Of a stretch of 64,000 nucleotides of DNA, positions 52,201 to 64,000 are shown in pieces (position 1 is the stretch's first letter; every line of letters starts with the position of its first letter). The position numbers and the translations under genes are program-made. A model generated the notes under the pieces. It was given only the letters and a program-made list of their open reading frames with translations. It did no database searches and was not told where the DNA came from. Origin of the DNA: Chaenocephalus aceratus (lineage: Eukaryota > Chordata > Actinopteri > Perciformes > Channichthyidae); NCBI GenBank assembly GCA_023974075.1, contig CM043808.1, forward strand, positions 25,551,578-25,615,577, in the 5' to 3' direction.

Positions 52201-55200
52201 GGTGTTTCATGTTTTCGTTGCTGTGGACCTTCTTAATCTACCTTCTTTGGGGGCCCCCTTCTGGTCCGGGGCCCCAAGCAGTTGCCTGGTGCGCCCCTGG
52301 AACACGGTATGGGCTGTGCAGTGTTTAGGGCGTTTTATTGGAAGAGAAACTGTGAACTGACTTGGAAAGTTACAGAAAACTTCAATCAGTGCTGCCGTTC
52401 ATTTTAAGTTGTTCCCGCAGTTCCAGCCGTTTATAATTTTTAGGTCAATAAAATAATTTTAAATATTATTAGCAGTCAAGTTGTTTGATTATCTAGCATG
52501 TGGCCATGTAATAAGCGGGAACATGTGTAGTGAGGCGGCCATTATTTTTTTAAAACCAACCCCAACGCCCAACTTATTGGCTTTAAGAGGAATGTTTTGG
52601 AAATATCGAGGCCTACTTTTGTTGTTCCTGCAGCCGCCGGCAGAGCTGCCGCGCACCCAGCGACCCTCGTTGACCGACACTGTCCAACTAGTCCTCTCCT
52701 CACACTGCAAGGTGTCGGGAGTCAGGTTACACATCTCCAGCTTTGTGAAGTTCTTCTTGAATTCATCAAAAGCCATCCTAGAGGTCGAACAGACAAAAGG
52801 AAGTTCTTTAGAGTTCGATATGATGAAAATGGAAACAACTTTGCCCTTTTTCTTGTCTTTACAGCCAGTGTGGCTTGAAAAAAGTAAAGTGCTGAGGGTT
52901 CAGATTTGATTTGAGCTAGATGCTAACATGCTAATGGAAAGAACTAATATCATCCATTAATTTGTACAGTGTAAAGTTATGATTTTAATATACATTTTTA
53001 TAACTTGCAAGAAATGTGTGTGCGTCTGTTTATTAAGATTACAGTCAATAAATGGCAAAAGGCTTGAATGTGAAAAACTGTGGTTTTACTCACCAGAACT
53101 CACTCTCCTCGACAGTTTGTTTTTTTAGGTTTTCCTTGTCAGCCGTGGAAATGGTCGACCATTCCTTTGAACTGGAAAACAAATGTAATACACAACAAGA
53201 ATAAGCCATAATACATCAGAATAATTTGCAGATCATAATTTGCAGATGTTATATGACAGTTAAATAAAGGTTCCCATGTCCCAGATATAATCTCACTTTG
53301 CACTCCATGGTCCTTTCCACAGCACCCAGCCCCAGGGATTGCGTAAGCGAATCAAGCGAATCTTGGTATCCTTTGCCACGTCGTCACACTAGAAACAACA
53401 TTTTATCGGTCAGCACCATTTTAAAGGCCTTCATACCAAGAATATCTAATCTGCATTCACAGCATAGTGGGTGGACATTATACTTCACCTCTGCCAGGCC
53501 TATGATGGAGTAAGCGTGACCTTTAACCAGACCCTGTTCAGTCCGAGACTCCATCTCAGTGGCTGAAGTAATCTGAAAGATACACAAGTCAGAGAACAAA
53601 ACTCATTGGACATGGATAAGTACATGCTGTTAAAACATCATTTTAATACAGTAATTTATTCTGGATTTGATTTCAAAGTTTAACAATATTGATACAATTA
53701 CTTTGAACTTACTTTTAGCCTCTCATAATTTGGGAAAGCACTCTATATAAATGCTAATTTGTGAAAATAAATCTGCGGTTTTTTTATAGGGTTCCTCCAA
53801 CTCTGATTTGTTACCTGGCCGACTCTGTTGTGATTGGTCAAACTGCTTGGCGATGTCCCACCTCTTAGCCTATCACGTATAATGTGTGGGAGCGCTAGCC
53901 AATGGAAGTGCGAGTGTTACATGGTGATGTCACTGTGTTATGGAAATAAACAAATGTGTCCAATTGCGGTGACGGAGGGAAAAAACCTATATGACACACT
54001 CAGGAAAAGGAAAACCACTAAATAGATTTTCATAATTCAGTCAGTTGTGTTGTTGCATCTTGCGTTGGTGTCCCTGTAATGTTTGAGTGACGTTTCTCTA
54101 TTTCCTGTGCACTCATTTCCCATACTTTCCTCACCACTCACATCTATGGAGCAGCCCATCAGCGAGCCCCTGTCCAGCGCCTTCCTCATGATGCTGTAGA
54201 GATCTTTGGGGGCTTCAGACAACTCAAAGAACTCTGTAACCCCTCCGGTGAAATCCTCCATGGCCTCCAANNNNNNNNNNNNNNNNNNNNNNNNNNNNNN
54301 NNNNNNNNNNNNNNNNNNNNNNNNNNNNNNNNNNNNNNNNNNNNNNNNNNNNNNNNNNNNNNNNNNNNNNGGAAGTTTCAAGACCATACTGGTCAGCCAC
54401 TCTCAAAAGCTGATCTTTTGTATAAGTACGCCAAACAAATCCTCATTTGGGGACTCAACAAAATCTTCAATCGAAGCCATTTAACTGTTTACCCGAACAA
54501 GGCAAGGTTTTTCCAGCAGTAAACTGATAGTGAAAAGAACAGTTTTAATATGGAGACCCCACTCCTCTGGCTAACTACCTTACCAATGCTTACGGACTCA
54601 CTCAACCCTAGTCTTAGTGTGAATGTGGGAGGATTTTAAGCACAAAAGCCCAGTGACCCGGTTAATTCTCAGCAATTGAAAATCACCTAGGCAGTCATGG
54701 AGTGCACCCGAGCAAATGCTCTAGCCACTTACTACACAAAAACAACAAACAAAAACAAAAAAAGGTTCAATGGAGGACCAGCTTGTGTCTCTCATTGCTT
54801 ATACCTAACAGGAATAAGGGTTCCAAACATTTGACAGCCTTAACACCAAACAGCAATACCGGAAAACACTAGCTTGCCTTGGACAGAAAACACAACTGTG
54901 AGTAAGACCAGTTACTTAGACAGAGTAAGATCAACCTGACCTATTTTCCCCAACAAAACTCAGAGTCAACCAACAAGCTGTGTGAAACACAGGGAGCACA
55001 GCCAGGCAGAAGGGGGGAGGGGTTGTCACACTGTCTAATCAGCATCTTGATATGCCACACAACCTGTGAGGTGGGATGGATTATCTCGGCAAAGGAGAAG
55101 TGCTCACTATCACAGATTTTGTTCAGATTTTGTGAACAATATTTGAGAGAAATGGTTATTTTGTGTATATAGAAAATGTTTTAGATCTTTGAGTTCATCT

Positions 55201-58200
55201 CATGAAAAATGAGAGCAAAAACAAAAGTGTTGCATTTATATTTTGTTCAGTGTATTAGTGAAGCCTATCATCTTGAAATGTAACTGTGCAAAAATGTTGT
55301 GTTTAAACAGGAATGAATAGGCCTACAAAAAATAGATGGACAATGAATGCTGATTTACAGATGGTGGAATGTCAAAATTATAAATAGGATAAACATTTTT
55401 TACATTTTTACTACTGATAAATGACTTTTTTGACTTTGCTATACTAGAATATACAGGTAACATAGTTTCCATGTTCTACCACTGGGTGGCTCAACGGAGT
55501 AACTGAGGATGTTCAATAACTAGAGGAGTTCAAACCAATAAATAACCACCTTATCTGTTGTGAGCCTGTATAAACTCTGGTGGTTTCAGCTGAAAGGATA
55601 CATCCATCAAGGCGATCATATCCGACATGTCTCAAGGCTGAAACCCTTCTGTCTTTATGTCATATCTGTAGAAAGGAAGGCTAGGTATGATTGATCACAT
55701 GACACACAATGCACAATAATGGACTCAAATCAACCAGTGTATTCACGTTTAGAGAGCACGTTCTTCATGGACCGTCTTGAGTTCGTTGGCGCAGATCTGC
55801 ATGTCCTGATAGACGGGGGACAATTTGTTTCATGTATTAATATAAATATAAATTGGTAAATCCAAGTCCTTGCCTGTGTTATCCTTCTTGTAGCCTACTC
55901 ACATCTCCAGCAATCTTTTGGTAAATGGCTCTGAACTGTTTTTCCTCCTCAGTCTCCTCCTCTTCTTCGAGTAGATTTATCTGAGGGCCACGTGAGAAAG
56001 AAGTACATTTCTTAAGATGATAAGGGTCCAATATTTCATCGCCATATTCAATCTGCTTTAGTTTTGCTCATGACAGCACAGCAAACAATCATAACACAAC
56101 AGTAAAGACACACAAAAACAACTAAAGACACATACTACCAATAAGTAATAAAACCTACGCCGTAAATGTACATTCATTCGTGGATTATGACAGTCAAATA
56201 GGAATGTCTTTTGCAAAATAAGAATGAACATGATTTTTGGCCCAAATATGTAGTTACTGTGAGGTGGTTTTTGGTGTAAATTGGAAAAGGTTTTAACTAC
56301 CTCCATGTGCTGGATACGGACATTACTGAATATAACAGAACAGTAGAGCAATGTCGTTTTTCAGAGATGATTTGACCAGATTCTTAAATAAATATTGCAC
56401 AAATAGGACTACTTTTCCTGTCATTACATTTTGAGTTCTCAGTCATCTTGAAACATTAAACGATGTGTTTAATGTGTGCCTGTTGCTCTATATATAACAC
56501 TACATGTATGACGTTTAAGCTCTGGATGCTTTCCCGTAGCACAGGAAAGCCACCCATTGGATAAACATAAACAACTCGGCCCGTCTAACCTGAGGCCTCA
56601 CAGGGAAACAGGTGCAGCGGAGACACTTGAGATCATTGGCCCCACTCTCAATTGCTTAATTCTCAAAGGGGTTATTTGACCTGGTCGAGAGCGCATGTCA
56701 GAGCCGCCAGTCTCCAGAAATGAGTAACTACCAGCTCTTAGCTGTGTGTCTGCAGTGTCAACGTTTGTGTCCTAAAATCAGGAGATTACCTTTGGCTTCT
56801 TCTTCTTCTTCTTCTCTCCCCGAATGCCGTCGTGTTCGATTTCTTGTTGGCTTTTGCTCTGTCTGACACAAATACAATAGGCTGGCATGGGCAACGGCAT
56901 TAGTAGTAAGAGGAGAGACAGGTTAAAAAAAGACAAACAGAAACAGAAAAGAGAGAGTTATTTTATAGTTATTCCACTGGTTTTATTCTATATATGCGAT
57001 AACGGTACAAACTACCAACATTTAAAAAGCAGGCATAATGGAGAGTAGCAGGAGTGAAGCAGTGGATAAAGCAGAGAGCCATCTAGCAATGCTTTTTGAC
57101 ACATGCATGCATGCATTACCTTCTCCTTCTTTTTCGTGTCTGCTGATGACCAATGACACAAGGAAGGACAGAAGGATGACATGAGATGAAAAGGAGGAAA
57201 ACACTTATCATGACAGTTGTTTTTGGGGGGAAACAATGAGTAGAGTGTGAATTGGGAGATGACAATTAGTTTGAGAAAACAATGTTGATTAAATAGGTGT
57301 TACACAGTTGGGGTTTAGAAAATATGAAATGCAAACTGATATTTCAGTGTGTTTCGGGCAGTAGGCCTCTGCACTGCACTATTTTGTTTCATATATTTAA
57401 CCTTTTAAAAAGGAAGTAGGAAAGGATGGTTTATTTGGGAATGAATTTTCCTTGGGAAGATGGGAGCTTGTGTATTTTTCTTAATAACTTAATAATAAAA
57501 TATCATCTCTATCCTATCCTCAATTTGTTTTACGTCTGATTCTCTTTCAATTTAAATTTCTTATAAAGTTAAAACAAATTCAAGTGTGTTGCAAAAGAAA
57601 GTATCCGCTTCAAACATATTTTATATACCGTGTCCTCTAATAAAATATCGATCCCAACATATAAACTTGCCCCTAGAAGTGATTAAAACCATGTCAGAAT
57701 AATTAGACATAAAGGTGAACCTACTCTTTTGTTTTTAACCTTTTCACCACTGAAATCACCACTGTCAGAATTATCAAGACATATCTACAACCCCACTACT
57801 TATTCAAACACTTTGCGAACCTGTGTTTTGTCCATCCCGACGTTATCCTCCTCCCTGTGAGGAAAAACAAACACATTAGGATTCCTTTTAGTTCTTGAAT
57901 GACCTTTCACTTGAAGACCTTATATTTGCAATTGTCAACAATCCCCAAAATATGCCACCCTGAGTGATACTTACTCTGTAATGCTCTGCTTCTCAGAGAA
58001 GACCCTGAGGATGAACTCCCCCTCCTGATGGGCTTCAAAGGTGGTGGGGACGATGACGTACTCTCCTGGAGGAAGATGGATGCGCTCCGTCACCTCCCGC
58101 AGGTTAATGTAGGTCTTACATTTTGCTTTGGAGGCGTTGTACAGGAAGAAGTCCTTCTGCAGGTGTTGATTCTGTCCAAGCATCTACGGAAGGAGATATA

Positions 58201-61200
58201 TCAGATGGTGGGATGGGACTAAACTCTTCAAATAAGAAAAGCAGTCAAAACAGAAAAGGTATTAACGGAAATGGATCATTCAAAAAGAGGGAATTGAGAC
58301 AAAAATGATCAAAGATCCTGCATTTAGGATTGAAAGTATGAAATACATTAAATTAATAATTACTAGCTCAATAAAGGATACATTCAATTGAAATTAAGAA
58401 CTACAATGGATGAAACAAGCAGTTTGACTGGCCTCTGGGAAATAGGAAGGGCATTTTCACTATTTTATAACTGTTTGATTCAAATAAATAAGTGACTTTA
58501 AGTCACTGTTGTAAATTATCCTGTCATGTGTACTTAACATGGGAATAAACTCCTCAAATAAGACAAGTAGTCAAAACTATTACATTAATAATTCCAAGCT
58601 CAATAAAGGATACATTCAATTGAAATTAAGAACTACAATGGATGAAACAAACAGTTTTACTGGCCTCTGGGAAATAGGAAGGGCCTTTTCACTATTTTAT
58701 AACTTTTTGTTGACTAAACGGTTAAATAATCAAATAAATAAGTGACTTTAAGTCAGTGTTGTAAATTATTATAAAGTAGTTTGGCTTGTGATGTCACGTG
58801 TACATTAAGGTTTCACAAGAGCTATATACTGCTTATCTACGACATGAACTGCTAACCCAAGCACACACAGACTCAAATCTCTGGAAATGCAGGCCGATAC
58901 TGTGGACATCATCAAACTAACGTCCTCTTCAGGATGGCCGTACCTCCTTGGGCACCTGCAGAGACAAAGAAGAAGATATTGAACCCACTGACCCAATGAA
59001 TCAGCTTATCCAGTGGTTTTGTTTTTTTGTGATCAGTACCTCGTAGATGGAAAATCCGATGGTGAAGAACTTGGCCCCTTGGTGGCGCTGCATCCTGCGA
59101 CCTTTCTGCATCAGAGCCACGACCACGGTGCAGGCCGCCTGGTGGTCCTCGGGGTCGTCGTCCTCCTCGGACAGCTGCAACCGATACTGAGGGTTCGTCC
59201 AGAAAGTGTCTGTGAAACACAACAAGTATATTCGCATTTACAAGTGGTCACATGACAGCAGTGACAACACAAGATCCAGGTTGGAATAATATTGATCTTT
59301 CTTACACTGCTTAGTTGAATACTCGATTCTGATTGGTCAAGTCAGACGGCGCGCTATGCATGGGGACCCCTTGAGGGGGGTTACCATACATGTCGTTGCA
59401 GTTAATTAAAGGGTGTTTCATGTTTTCGTTGCTGTGGACCTTCTTAATCTACCTTCTTTGGGGGCCCCCTTCTGGTCCGGGGCCCCAAGCAGTTGCCTGG
59501 TGCGCCCCTGGAACACGGTATGGGCTGTGCAGTGTTTAGGGCGTTTTATTGGAAGAGAAACTGTGAACTGACTTGGAAAGTTACAGAAAACTTCAATCAG
59601 TGCTGCCGTTCATTTTAAGTTGTTCCCGCAGTTCCAGCCGTTTATAATTTTTAGGTCAATAAAATAATTTTAAATATTATTAGCAGTCAAGTTGTTTGAT
59701 TATCTAGCATGTGGCCATGTAATAAGCGGGAACATGTGTAGTGAGGCGGCCATTATTTTTTTAAAACCAACCCCAACGCCCAACTTATTGGCTTTAAGAG
59801 GAATGTTTTGGAAATATCGAGGCCTACTTTTGTTGTTCCTGCAGCCGCCGGCAGAGCTGCCGCGCACCCAGCGACCCTCGTTGACCGACACTGTCCAACT
59901 AGTCCTCTCCTCACACTGCAAGGTGTCGGGAGTCAGGTTACACATCTCCAGCTTTGTGAAGTTCTTCTTGAATTCATCAAAAGCCATCCTAGAGGTCGAA
60001 CAGACAAAAGGAAGTTCTTTAGAGTTCGATATGATGAAAATGGAAACAACTTTGCCCTTTTTCTTGTCTTTACAGCCAGTGTGGCTTGAAAAAAGTAAAG
60101 TGCTGAGGGTTCAGATTTGATTTGAGCTAGATGCTAACATGCTAATGGAAAGAACTAATATCATCCATTAATTTGTACAGTGTAAAGTTATGATTTTAAT
60201 ATACATTTTTATAACTTGCAAGAAATGTGTGTGCGTCTGTTTATTAAGATTACAGTCAATAAATGGCAAAAGGCTTGAATGTGAAAAACTGTGGTTTTAC
60301 TCACCAGAACTCACTCTCCTCGACAGTTTGTTTTTTTAGGTTTTCCTTGTCAGCCGTGGAAATGGTCGACCATTCCTTTGAACTGGAAAACAAATGTAAT
60401 ACACAACAAGAATAAGCCATAATACATCAGAATAATTTGCAGATCATAATTTGCAGATGTTATATGACAGTTAAATAAAGGTTCCCATGTCCCAGATATA
60501 ATCTCACTTTGCACTCCATGGTCCTTTCCACAGCACCCAGCCCCAGGGATTGCGTAAGCGAATCAAGCGAATCTTGGTATCCTTTGCCACGTCGTCACAC
60601 TAGAAACAACATTTTATCGGTCAGCACCATTTTAAAGGCCTTCATACCAAGAATATCTAATCTGCATTCACAGCATAGTGGGTGGACATTATACTTCACC
60701 TCTGCCAGGCCTATGATGGAGTAAGCGTGACCTTTAACCAGACCCTGTTCAGTCCGAGACTCCATCTCAGTGGCTGAAGTAATCTGAAAGATACACAAGT
60801 CAGAGAACAAAACTCATTGGACATGGATAAGTACATGCTGTTAAAACATCATTTTAATACAGTAATTTATTCTGGATTTGATTTCAAAGTTTAACAATAT
60901 TGATACAATTACTTTGAACTTACTTTTAGCCTCTCATAATTTGGGAAAGCACTCTATATAAATGCTAATTTGTGAAAATAAATCTGCGGTTTTTTTATAG
61001 GGTTCCTCCAACTCTGATTTGTTACCTGGCCGACTCTGTTGTGATTGGTCAAACTGCTTGGCGATGTCCCACCTCTTAGCCTATCACGTATAATGTGTGG
61101 GAGCGCTAGCCAATGGAAGTGCGAGTGTTACATGGTGATGTCACTGTGTTATGGAAATAAACAAATGTGTCCAATTGCGGTGACGGAGGGAAAAAACCTA

Positions 61201-63336
61201 TATGACACACTCAGGAAAAGGAAAACCACTAAATAGATTTTCATAATTCAGTCAGTTGTGTTGTTGCATCTTGCGTTGGTGTCCCTGTAATGTTTGAGTG
61301 ACGTTTCTCTATTTCCTGTGCACTCATTTCCCATACTTTCCTCACCACTCACATCTATGGAGCAGCCCATCAGCGAGCCCCTGTCCAGCGCCTTCCTCAT
61401 GATGCTGTAGAGATCTTTGGGGGCTTCAGACAACTCAAAGAACTCTGTAACCCCTCCGGTGAAATCCTCCATGGCCTCCAAAGTGTTGCCCCCTTTAAGG
61501 GCTTCATACGATCCGTGCAACCTGAGAGAGAGAGAGATTAATCATTCTGCTCACTGTACATCTGTTCTTTACGAGCTTTGGAGTTTTTTACAGAGTCTGC
61601 AGCAAATTTGGAAAACATGAGGACAGAGCAGTGATGTGCCAAGTAACTGTCGCTACTCTGCAGAAAGGTATAGACCTTAATGGGACATTTAGGTGAAATT
61701 GTTATCTTAAAACTTGTTTCGTTTGAAATTGGTTGAAGAAATATTATGACAGCAGGGTGAGAGGTCAGTGGTTTCACGTGTCGATCATCTTGTTTGACAG
61801 ATTTTCTGAAAAGAAAACCTGAACTCTACTGAAAGAATTAACATTATTAAGATATAACGTTGAAGCTGCACGACTCTTTCACTTTGCAGGGCAAGCTGAT
61901 AGACCTCACTCACTTGGCATAAGCTTTTTCCAGAAGAGCGCTCCAGAACTCATTCTTCCTGAAAGATTTGGTGAAGACCAGTTGGTTGTTGCAGGTGGGG
62001 ATACGGTCGTCCACCACCACATCGACCCATTCTCCATAACGCCACAACTGAGTAAAAAAACGAACAGATTCAAGACAAAGTCAATGAAGAGACCGATCGA
62101 TCTCCCGCCATCTCTTAGCAAAGGTAAACTAAAATGTGTTTTTATCAGATACTTATTTTCTTTATAATTTGAAAAAAAAATCACTTTTCATGTGTGAGAT
62201 GTAACATGTAAAACACTTCATTAAAACAACGTTTGGGTCATGTTACTGCTGTCAATTGTAATCTAATTTGATCAACTTTTATTTGTTTTTTATTTGAATA
62301 CGTAAATATTTGTTGGTAATTTTTCGAATTTTCTTACTTTGAATATTCTTAATGGTTTATATTTTGTTGATTTTTCCCTTAACTTTCACTTTTATATTTT
62401 ATTATCTGCTGTGTTTTTATTATCTTAAAATGAAGGACCATGAAGGAAATTAGCATTCAAGCTATATTGTGTTTTGATGTTTAACCTCAAAACACAAAAT
62501 AAACCTATGCAAAATAATTCAGTGTAATAAGTTTATGTTTTGCACATCATGTCTTGTCCCTGGATTAAATGTGTTGATTTTTTTTTTTTTATTTAAACTT
62601 TATCTTCTGTCAGAAGATGAAAGCTCAGTTGCTTTTTACACAGTGGGTCAAAAATCCATTTAAAACCTGGAAATGGAAGATGCCGGCGTAGTTTTCGGTG
62701 AAGCTCTGGTCGGGGGGGATCACTCTGTACAGCAGCTTCTCGTTCACAGTGAGGCAGGCGATGGCAGCGAGCAGCCAGCAGTCACCTGTCAACAGAAGAT
62801 TTAAGAGCTGCAGAAACACTTGAGGTCCAACTTCATAAAGCAACACCAGTGAGGTGACTAAATTAGGGCTCAATCTCACGGTCATTTCAGCTGCAGTGTT
62901 CCAGGCTCCAGTTTCTACCCATGTTTAAGCTGTAATGTATATTTTATAGATATTGTATTTTCCTAAACAACGGCACTGCTTTTGCTTGGACAGAAGTGTA
63001 TGGCTGAGACACAATTGACTTTTTGCACAACTTTTTCTTAAACATCCATCCACAATGAGGTGAATGTGTTATTTCTTTCTCCCTTCGCTCTTGCTCTTCA
63101 ATTCTTGTTTCTGAACATGTAGGCTTAACTGAGGAAAACAAATGCCTATGTGTGTGCCCCATAGAGAGGCTGGGAGATCAGTGTGATGGGCTATTTTATG
63201 TATCGAAAGACTAAATCAAGTGCTTTTCTTCCACTTGTTTGAAAGCAGAAATTGTTTAAGAGTTACCTAATGTTCCTTGACAGATGTCTGTCCTGTTGGC
63301 TCCATCTACAATGAACTGGGGGTCGTCACATATTTC
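43251..63336 (-). CDS. capn3: Calpain-3, 5' end missing, with false internal exon duplication
   Basis: Muscle cysteine protease. Collapsed model, transcript order: 63336-63267, 62785-62667, 62047-61914, 61521-61353, 53572-53489, 53388-53297, 53171-53094, 52777-52617, 51998-51829, 51744-51733, 50971-50763, 50642-50609, 49928-49905, 49666-49574, 48766-48689, 48592-48535, 48454-48390, 44613-44545, 44463-44385, 44051-43935, 43764-43706, 43277-43251. These join in phase to 666 residues. The N-terminal exon (about 100 residues in the family) lies beyond 64000. Catalytic Cys is in GDCWLLA (62.78 kb), His in KGHAYSI (53.5 kb), Asn in RNPWGW (53.3 kb). Then the CBSW domain, a 12-base microexon VPKE, a Lys-rich IS2-like region ([30 protein letters not shown]) that is specific to CAPN3, and the penta-EF-hand domain ending WLQLTMYS. 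In human muscle CAPN3 binds titin; loss causes limb-girdle dystrophy. Odd: exons at 48.4-54.3 kb recur at 55.6-61.5 kb across an N gap; one EF loop reads [12 protein letters not shown] with Cys where Gly is usual. Zebrafish have capn3a and capn3b; I cannot say which this is. Confidence 0.92.
45315..46319 (-). pseudogene. Tc1/mariner transposase, frameshifted
   Basis: The N-terminal helix-turn-helix region reads [18 protein letters not shown] then [19 protein letters not shown], typical of Tc1-like DNA-binding domains. Catalytic-domain pieces appear in different frames: [10 protein letters not shown] (first Asp, near 45875), QHDNARPH (second Asp, near 45600) and [12 protein letters not shown] (Glu, near 45510), the DDE pattern of the Tc1 family. 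At least two frameshifts separate the pieces (near 45960 and between 45576 and 45521), so the enzyme is inactive as written. The end is at HTRY before a stop. Confidence 0.85.
46386..47280 (-). pseudogene. LTR-retrotransposon gag fragment, truncated and frameshifted
   Basis: The frame opening [19 protein letters not shown] and continuing [17 protein letters not shown] is followed, in other frames, by a Lys/Glu-rich helix ([20 protein letters not shown]) and then by [20 protein letters not shown] and [11 protein letters not shown]. This last block resembles the SCAN-like gag domain of fish Gypsy/Gmr1-type elements. Frameshifts occur near 47110 and 46725. The frame breaks off at LLEQFKS, where sequence switches to the Tc1 repeat GGCTGGCCACAATAAAA. 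No protease, reverse transcriptase or integrase follows, so it is not an intact element. The stretch 47281-47824 upstream is probably its LTR and leader (TGTGACAACCCC start at 47827). Confidence 0.7.
51004..51560. repeat. Two-unit tandem duplication in capn3 intron
   Basis: The word AGCTCAATAAAGGATACATT occurs at 51153 and again at 51385, a period of about 232 bases. Flanking text (CTCTGGGAAATAGGAAGGGC, AAGTGACTTTAAGTCA) also repeats. It lies in the intron between the 12-base exon and the exon at 50763-50971. It is present in both copies of the larger duplicated block, so it predates that event or artefact. Confidence 0.8.
52106..52400. repeat. Probable DNA-transposon-derived intron sequence
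   Basis: Includes GAATACTCGATTCTGATTGG and the GC-rich palindromic GGGGGCCCCCTTCTGGTCCG then GGGGCCCC block, both of types I associate with dispersed fish repeats. Boundaries are not clear and no termini could be paired. It recurs at about 59317-59611 in copy 2. Confidence 0.35.
54142..54270 (-). pseudogene. capn3 exon cut by the assembly gap
   Basis: Encodes [20 protein letters not shown] onward to GCSID and the donor GAT|GTGAGT, identical to the 3' part of the complete exon at 61353-61521. The 5' part is replaced by Ns. It is probably the same exon read from the end of another contig, not a second gene copy. Confidence 0.9.
54271..54370. other. Assembly gap of exactly 100 Ns
   Basis: A run of 100 N is a conventional placeholder for a scaffold join of unknown size. 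Sequence to its right restarts 7.1 kb back along the sequence to its left. Confidence 0.99.
54371..61481. repeat. Duplicated block, copy 2, error-rich at its start
   Basis: Near-identical repeat of 47174-54270 at an offset of 7197 rising to 7212. The first 2.8 kb has many single-base indels (for example AGCAGTACTG versus AGCAGTAAACTG), mostly in or near homopolymers. After about 57150 only a handful of differences remain. This gradient suits an unpolished contig end overlapping the previous contig. It contains the gag start and right repeat of the composite transposon, and capn3 exons listed separately. Confidence 0.95.
55602..60783 (-). pseudogene. Second, probably artefactual set of capn3 exons
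   Basis: Copies of 13 capn3 exons in transcript order: 60783-60700, 60599-60508, 60382-60305, 59988-59828, 59209-59040, 58955-58944, 58183-57975, 57854-57821, 57142-57120, 56881-56790, 55980-55903, 55805-55747, 55665-55602. Nine equal their copy 1 partners in length. Four have net one-base length changes (57120-57142, 56790-56881, 55747-55805, 55602-55665) that would destroy the frame. They cover the His and Asn half of the protease core, CBSW, IS2-like region and first EF-hand. A literal transcript would repeat all of these, which no calpain does. Treat as an assembly duplicate; a true recent intragenic duplication is the alternative. Confidence 0.85.
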
Positions 63337-64000
63337 CTGTCATGGAAAAGAAAAGCAAGTGTTAAAAAGTATTTCTGAGCGCCAGACTTTTTTTGTCATG
63401 CATTTCAAAAGCCTAAATATATATATATATATCAAATATTTATAACATGCGAAAATATAATTGTTTTGGTGTGTTTTTAGTCTGATATCCAAATTAAGAT
63501 GTCTTGCAATATAACATGCACTCTTTATGGTAATAACAGAACATATAGTTTAAACTAATTAATTATGCCTTTAACAAAGCTGGGTATAATACTTTACATA
63601 TGTTATATTCATTGAAATCTGTCGCATGACAGATCAGATTGCTTTTTTTATTATACTTGGATAGCTAGAGATCCTGATTCAAACCAAAATGTTGCAAATT
63701 CTTTACTGATTTTGAGGTGTTGAATCAAGTAAAACATTACAACTTATTGTAAGTCGCTTTGGATAAAAGCGTCAGCTAAATGCAATGTAATGTAATAATG
63801 TAATGTAATTAAAGGAGTGCTTCTAAATCAGGCAGAGCTAGTGTTTTGCTATTTGCACCCCTTGAGGTAACTATTTAATTTTCCTACAGACCATCTTCTA
63901 TACATGTGTACCTATTGTATTGCCATTGTGATGTCTGTCAAAAAGCCAATAAAAAGATTTTGAAAAAAAAAAAAAAATGTATTTGCAATGATCGACAACA
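63337..64000. other. capn3 first intron with retroposon sequence
   Basis: The acceptor of the 63267-63336 exon sits just left of this stretch, and the upstream exon is outside the window. A (TA)n microsatellite lies near 63417-63433 and a retroposon at 63700-63976. No exon was recognised. Confidence 0.6.
63700..63976 (+). repeat. Retroposon (SINE/LINE type) with A-tail
   Basis: GTAAGTCGCTTTGGATAAAA followed by GCGTCAGCTAAATG and ATGTAATGTAATG repeats is a very common fish retroposon 3' motif. Further right, CCAATAAAAAGATTTTG precedes a run of A (63962-63976), which looks like a second polyadenylated insertion adjoining it. Both are noncoding. Confidence 0.55.

Larger units (their letters stand above)
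47174..54270. repeat. Duplicated block, copy 1 (capn3 interior)
   Basis: 7097 bases that recur as 54371-61481 in the same orientation. The block ends abruptly at the N gap inside a capn3 exon (54142 to beyond 54270). Copy 1 exons are free of frameshifts, so this copy is the better version of capn3 exons 48390-53572. See the matching entry for copy 2. Confidence 0.95.

Noticed and set aside
43251..63336. A real tandem expansion of calpain exons
   Set aside because: The right copy has frame-breaking indels concentrated at its gap-side end, and the boundary is exactly at a 100-N scaffold gap, which fits an overlap artefact much better.
63417..63433. AT microsatellite and poly-A/T runs as functional elements
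   Set aside because: Ordinary low-complexity sequence of an AT-rich fish intron.

Overview
This window is vertebrate nuclear DNA, almost certainly from a ray-finned (teleost) fish. It has long multi-exon genes with GT-AG introns, a dense load of small hAT/Tc1-type DNA transposons and LINE/SINE 3' tails of types common in fish, and fish-like versions of genes found on human 14q (MIDEAS, CHURC1) and 15q15 (TTBK2, ZNF106, CAPN3). Nothing bacterial, viral or CRISPR-like was seen. All gene models were built by eye from splice sites, reading phase and remembered family sequence.

Layout, left to right. 1-5.7 kb: gene-poor, with a MITE at 4.4-4.8 kb. 5.7-16.8 kb (minus): mideas (elmsan1), 12 coding exons, with a probable 5' UTR exon near 17.5 kb. 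Its introns hold a nested transposon stack (6.6-9.1 kb) and several hAT elements. About 19.5-28.0 kb (plus): ttbk2, 14 coding exons. 28.0-31.2 kb: intergenic. 31.2-32.9 kb (minus): churc1, 4 coding exons. 33.7-42.0 kb (plus): znf106, 20 coding exons. 43.25-63.3 kb (minus): capn3, whose first coding exon(s) lie beyond the right edge.

The mideas/ttbk2 and churc1/znf106 pairs are head to head. znf106 and capn3 converge, as they do in mammals. The products are an HDAC-complex scaffold, a ciliogenesis kinase, a small zinc protein, an RNA-binding zinc-finger/WD40 protein and a muscle calpain. They do not form one pathway; the order reflects ancestral synteny.

The most important structural point is that 47174-54270 recurs after a 100-N gap as 54371-61481. 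The second copy begins with dense 1-base indels, some of which break capn3 exons. This looks like an uncollapsed contig overlap, so capn3 appears with a duplicated block of 13 exons plus a fourteenth that is cut by the gap. The second notable item is a composite element in a capn3 intron (about 45.0-48.05 kb): a decayed Tc1-type transposon carrying a leader-plus-gag fragment of an LTR retrotransposon inside one inverted repeat.
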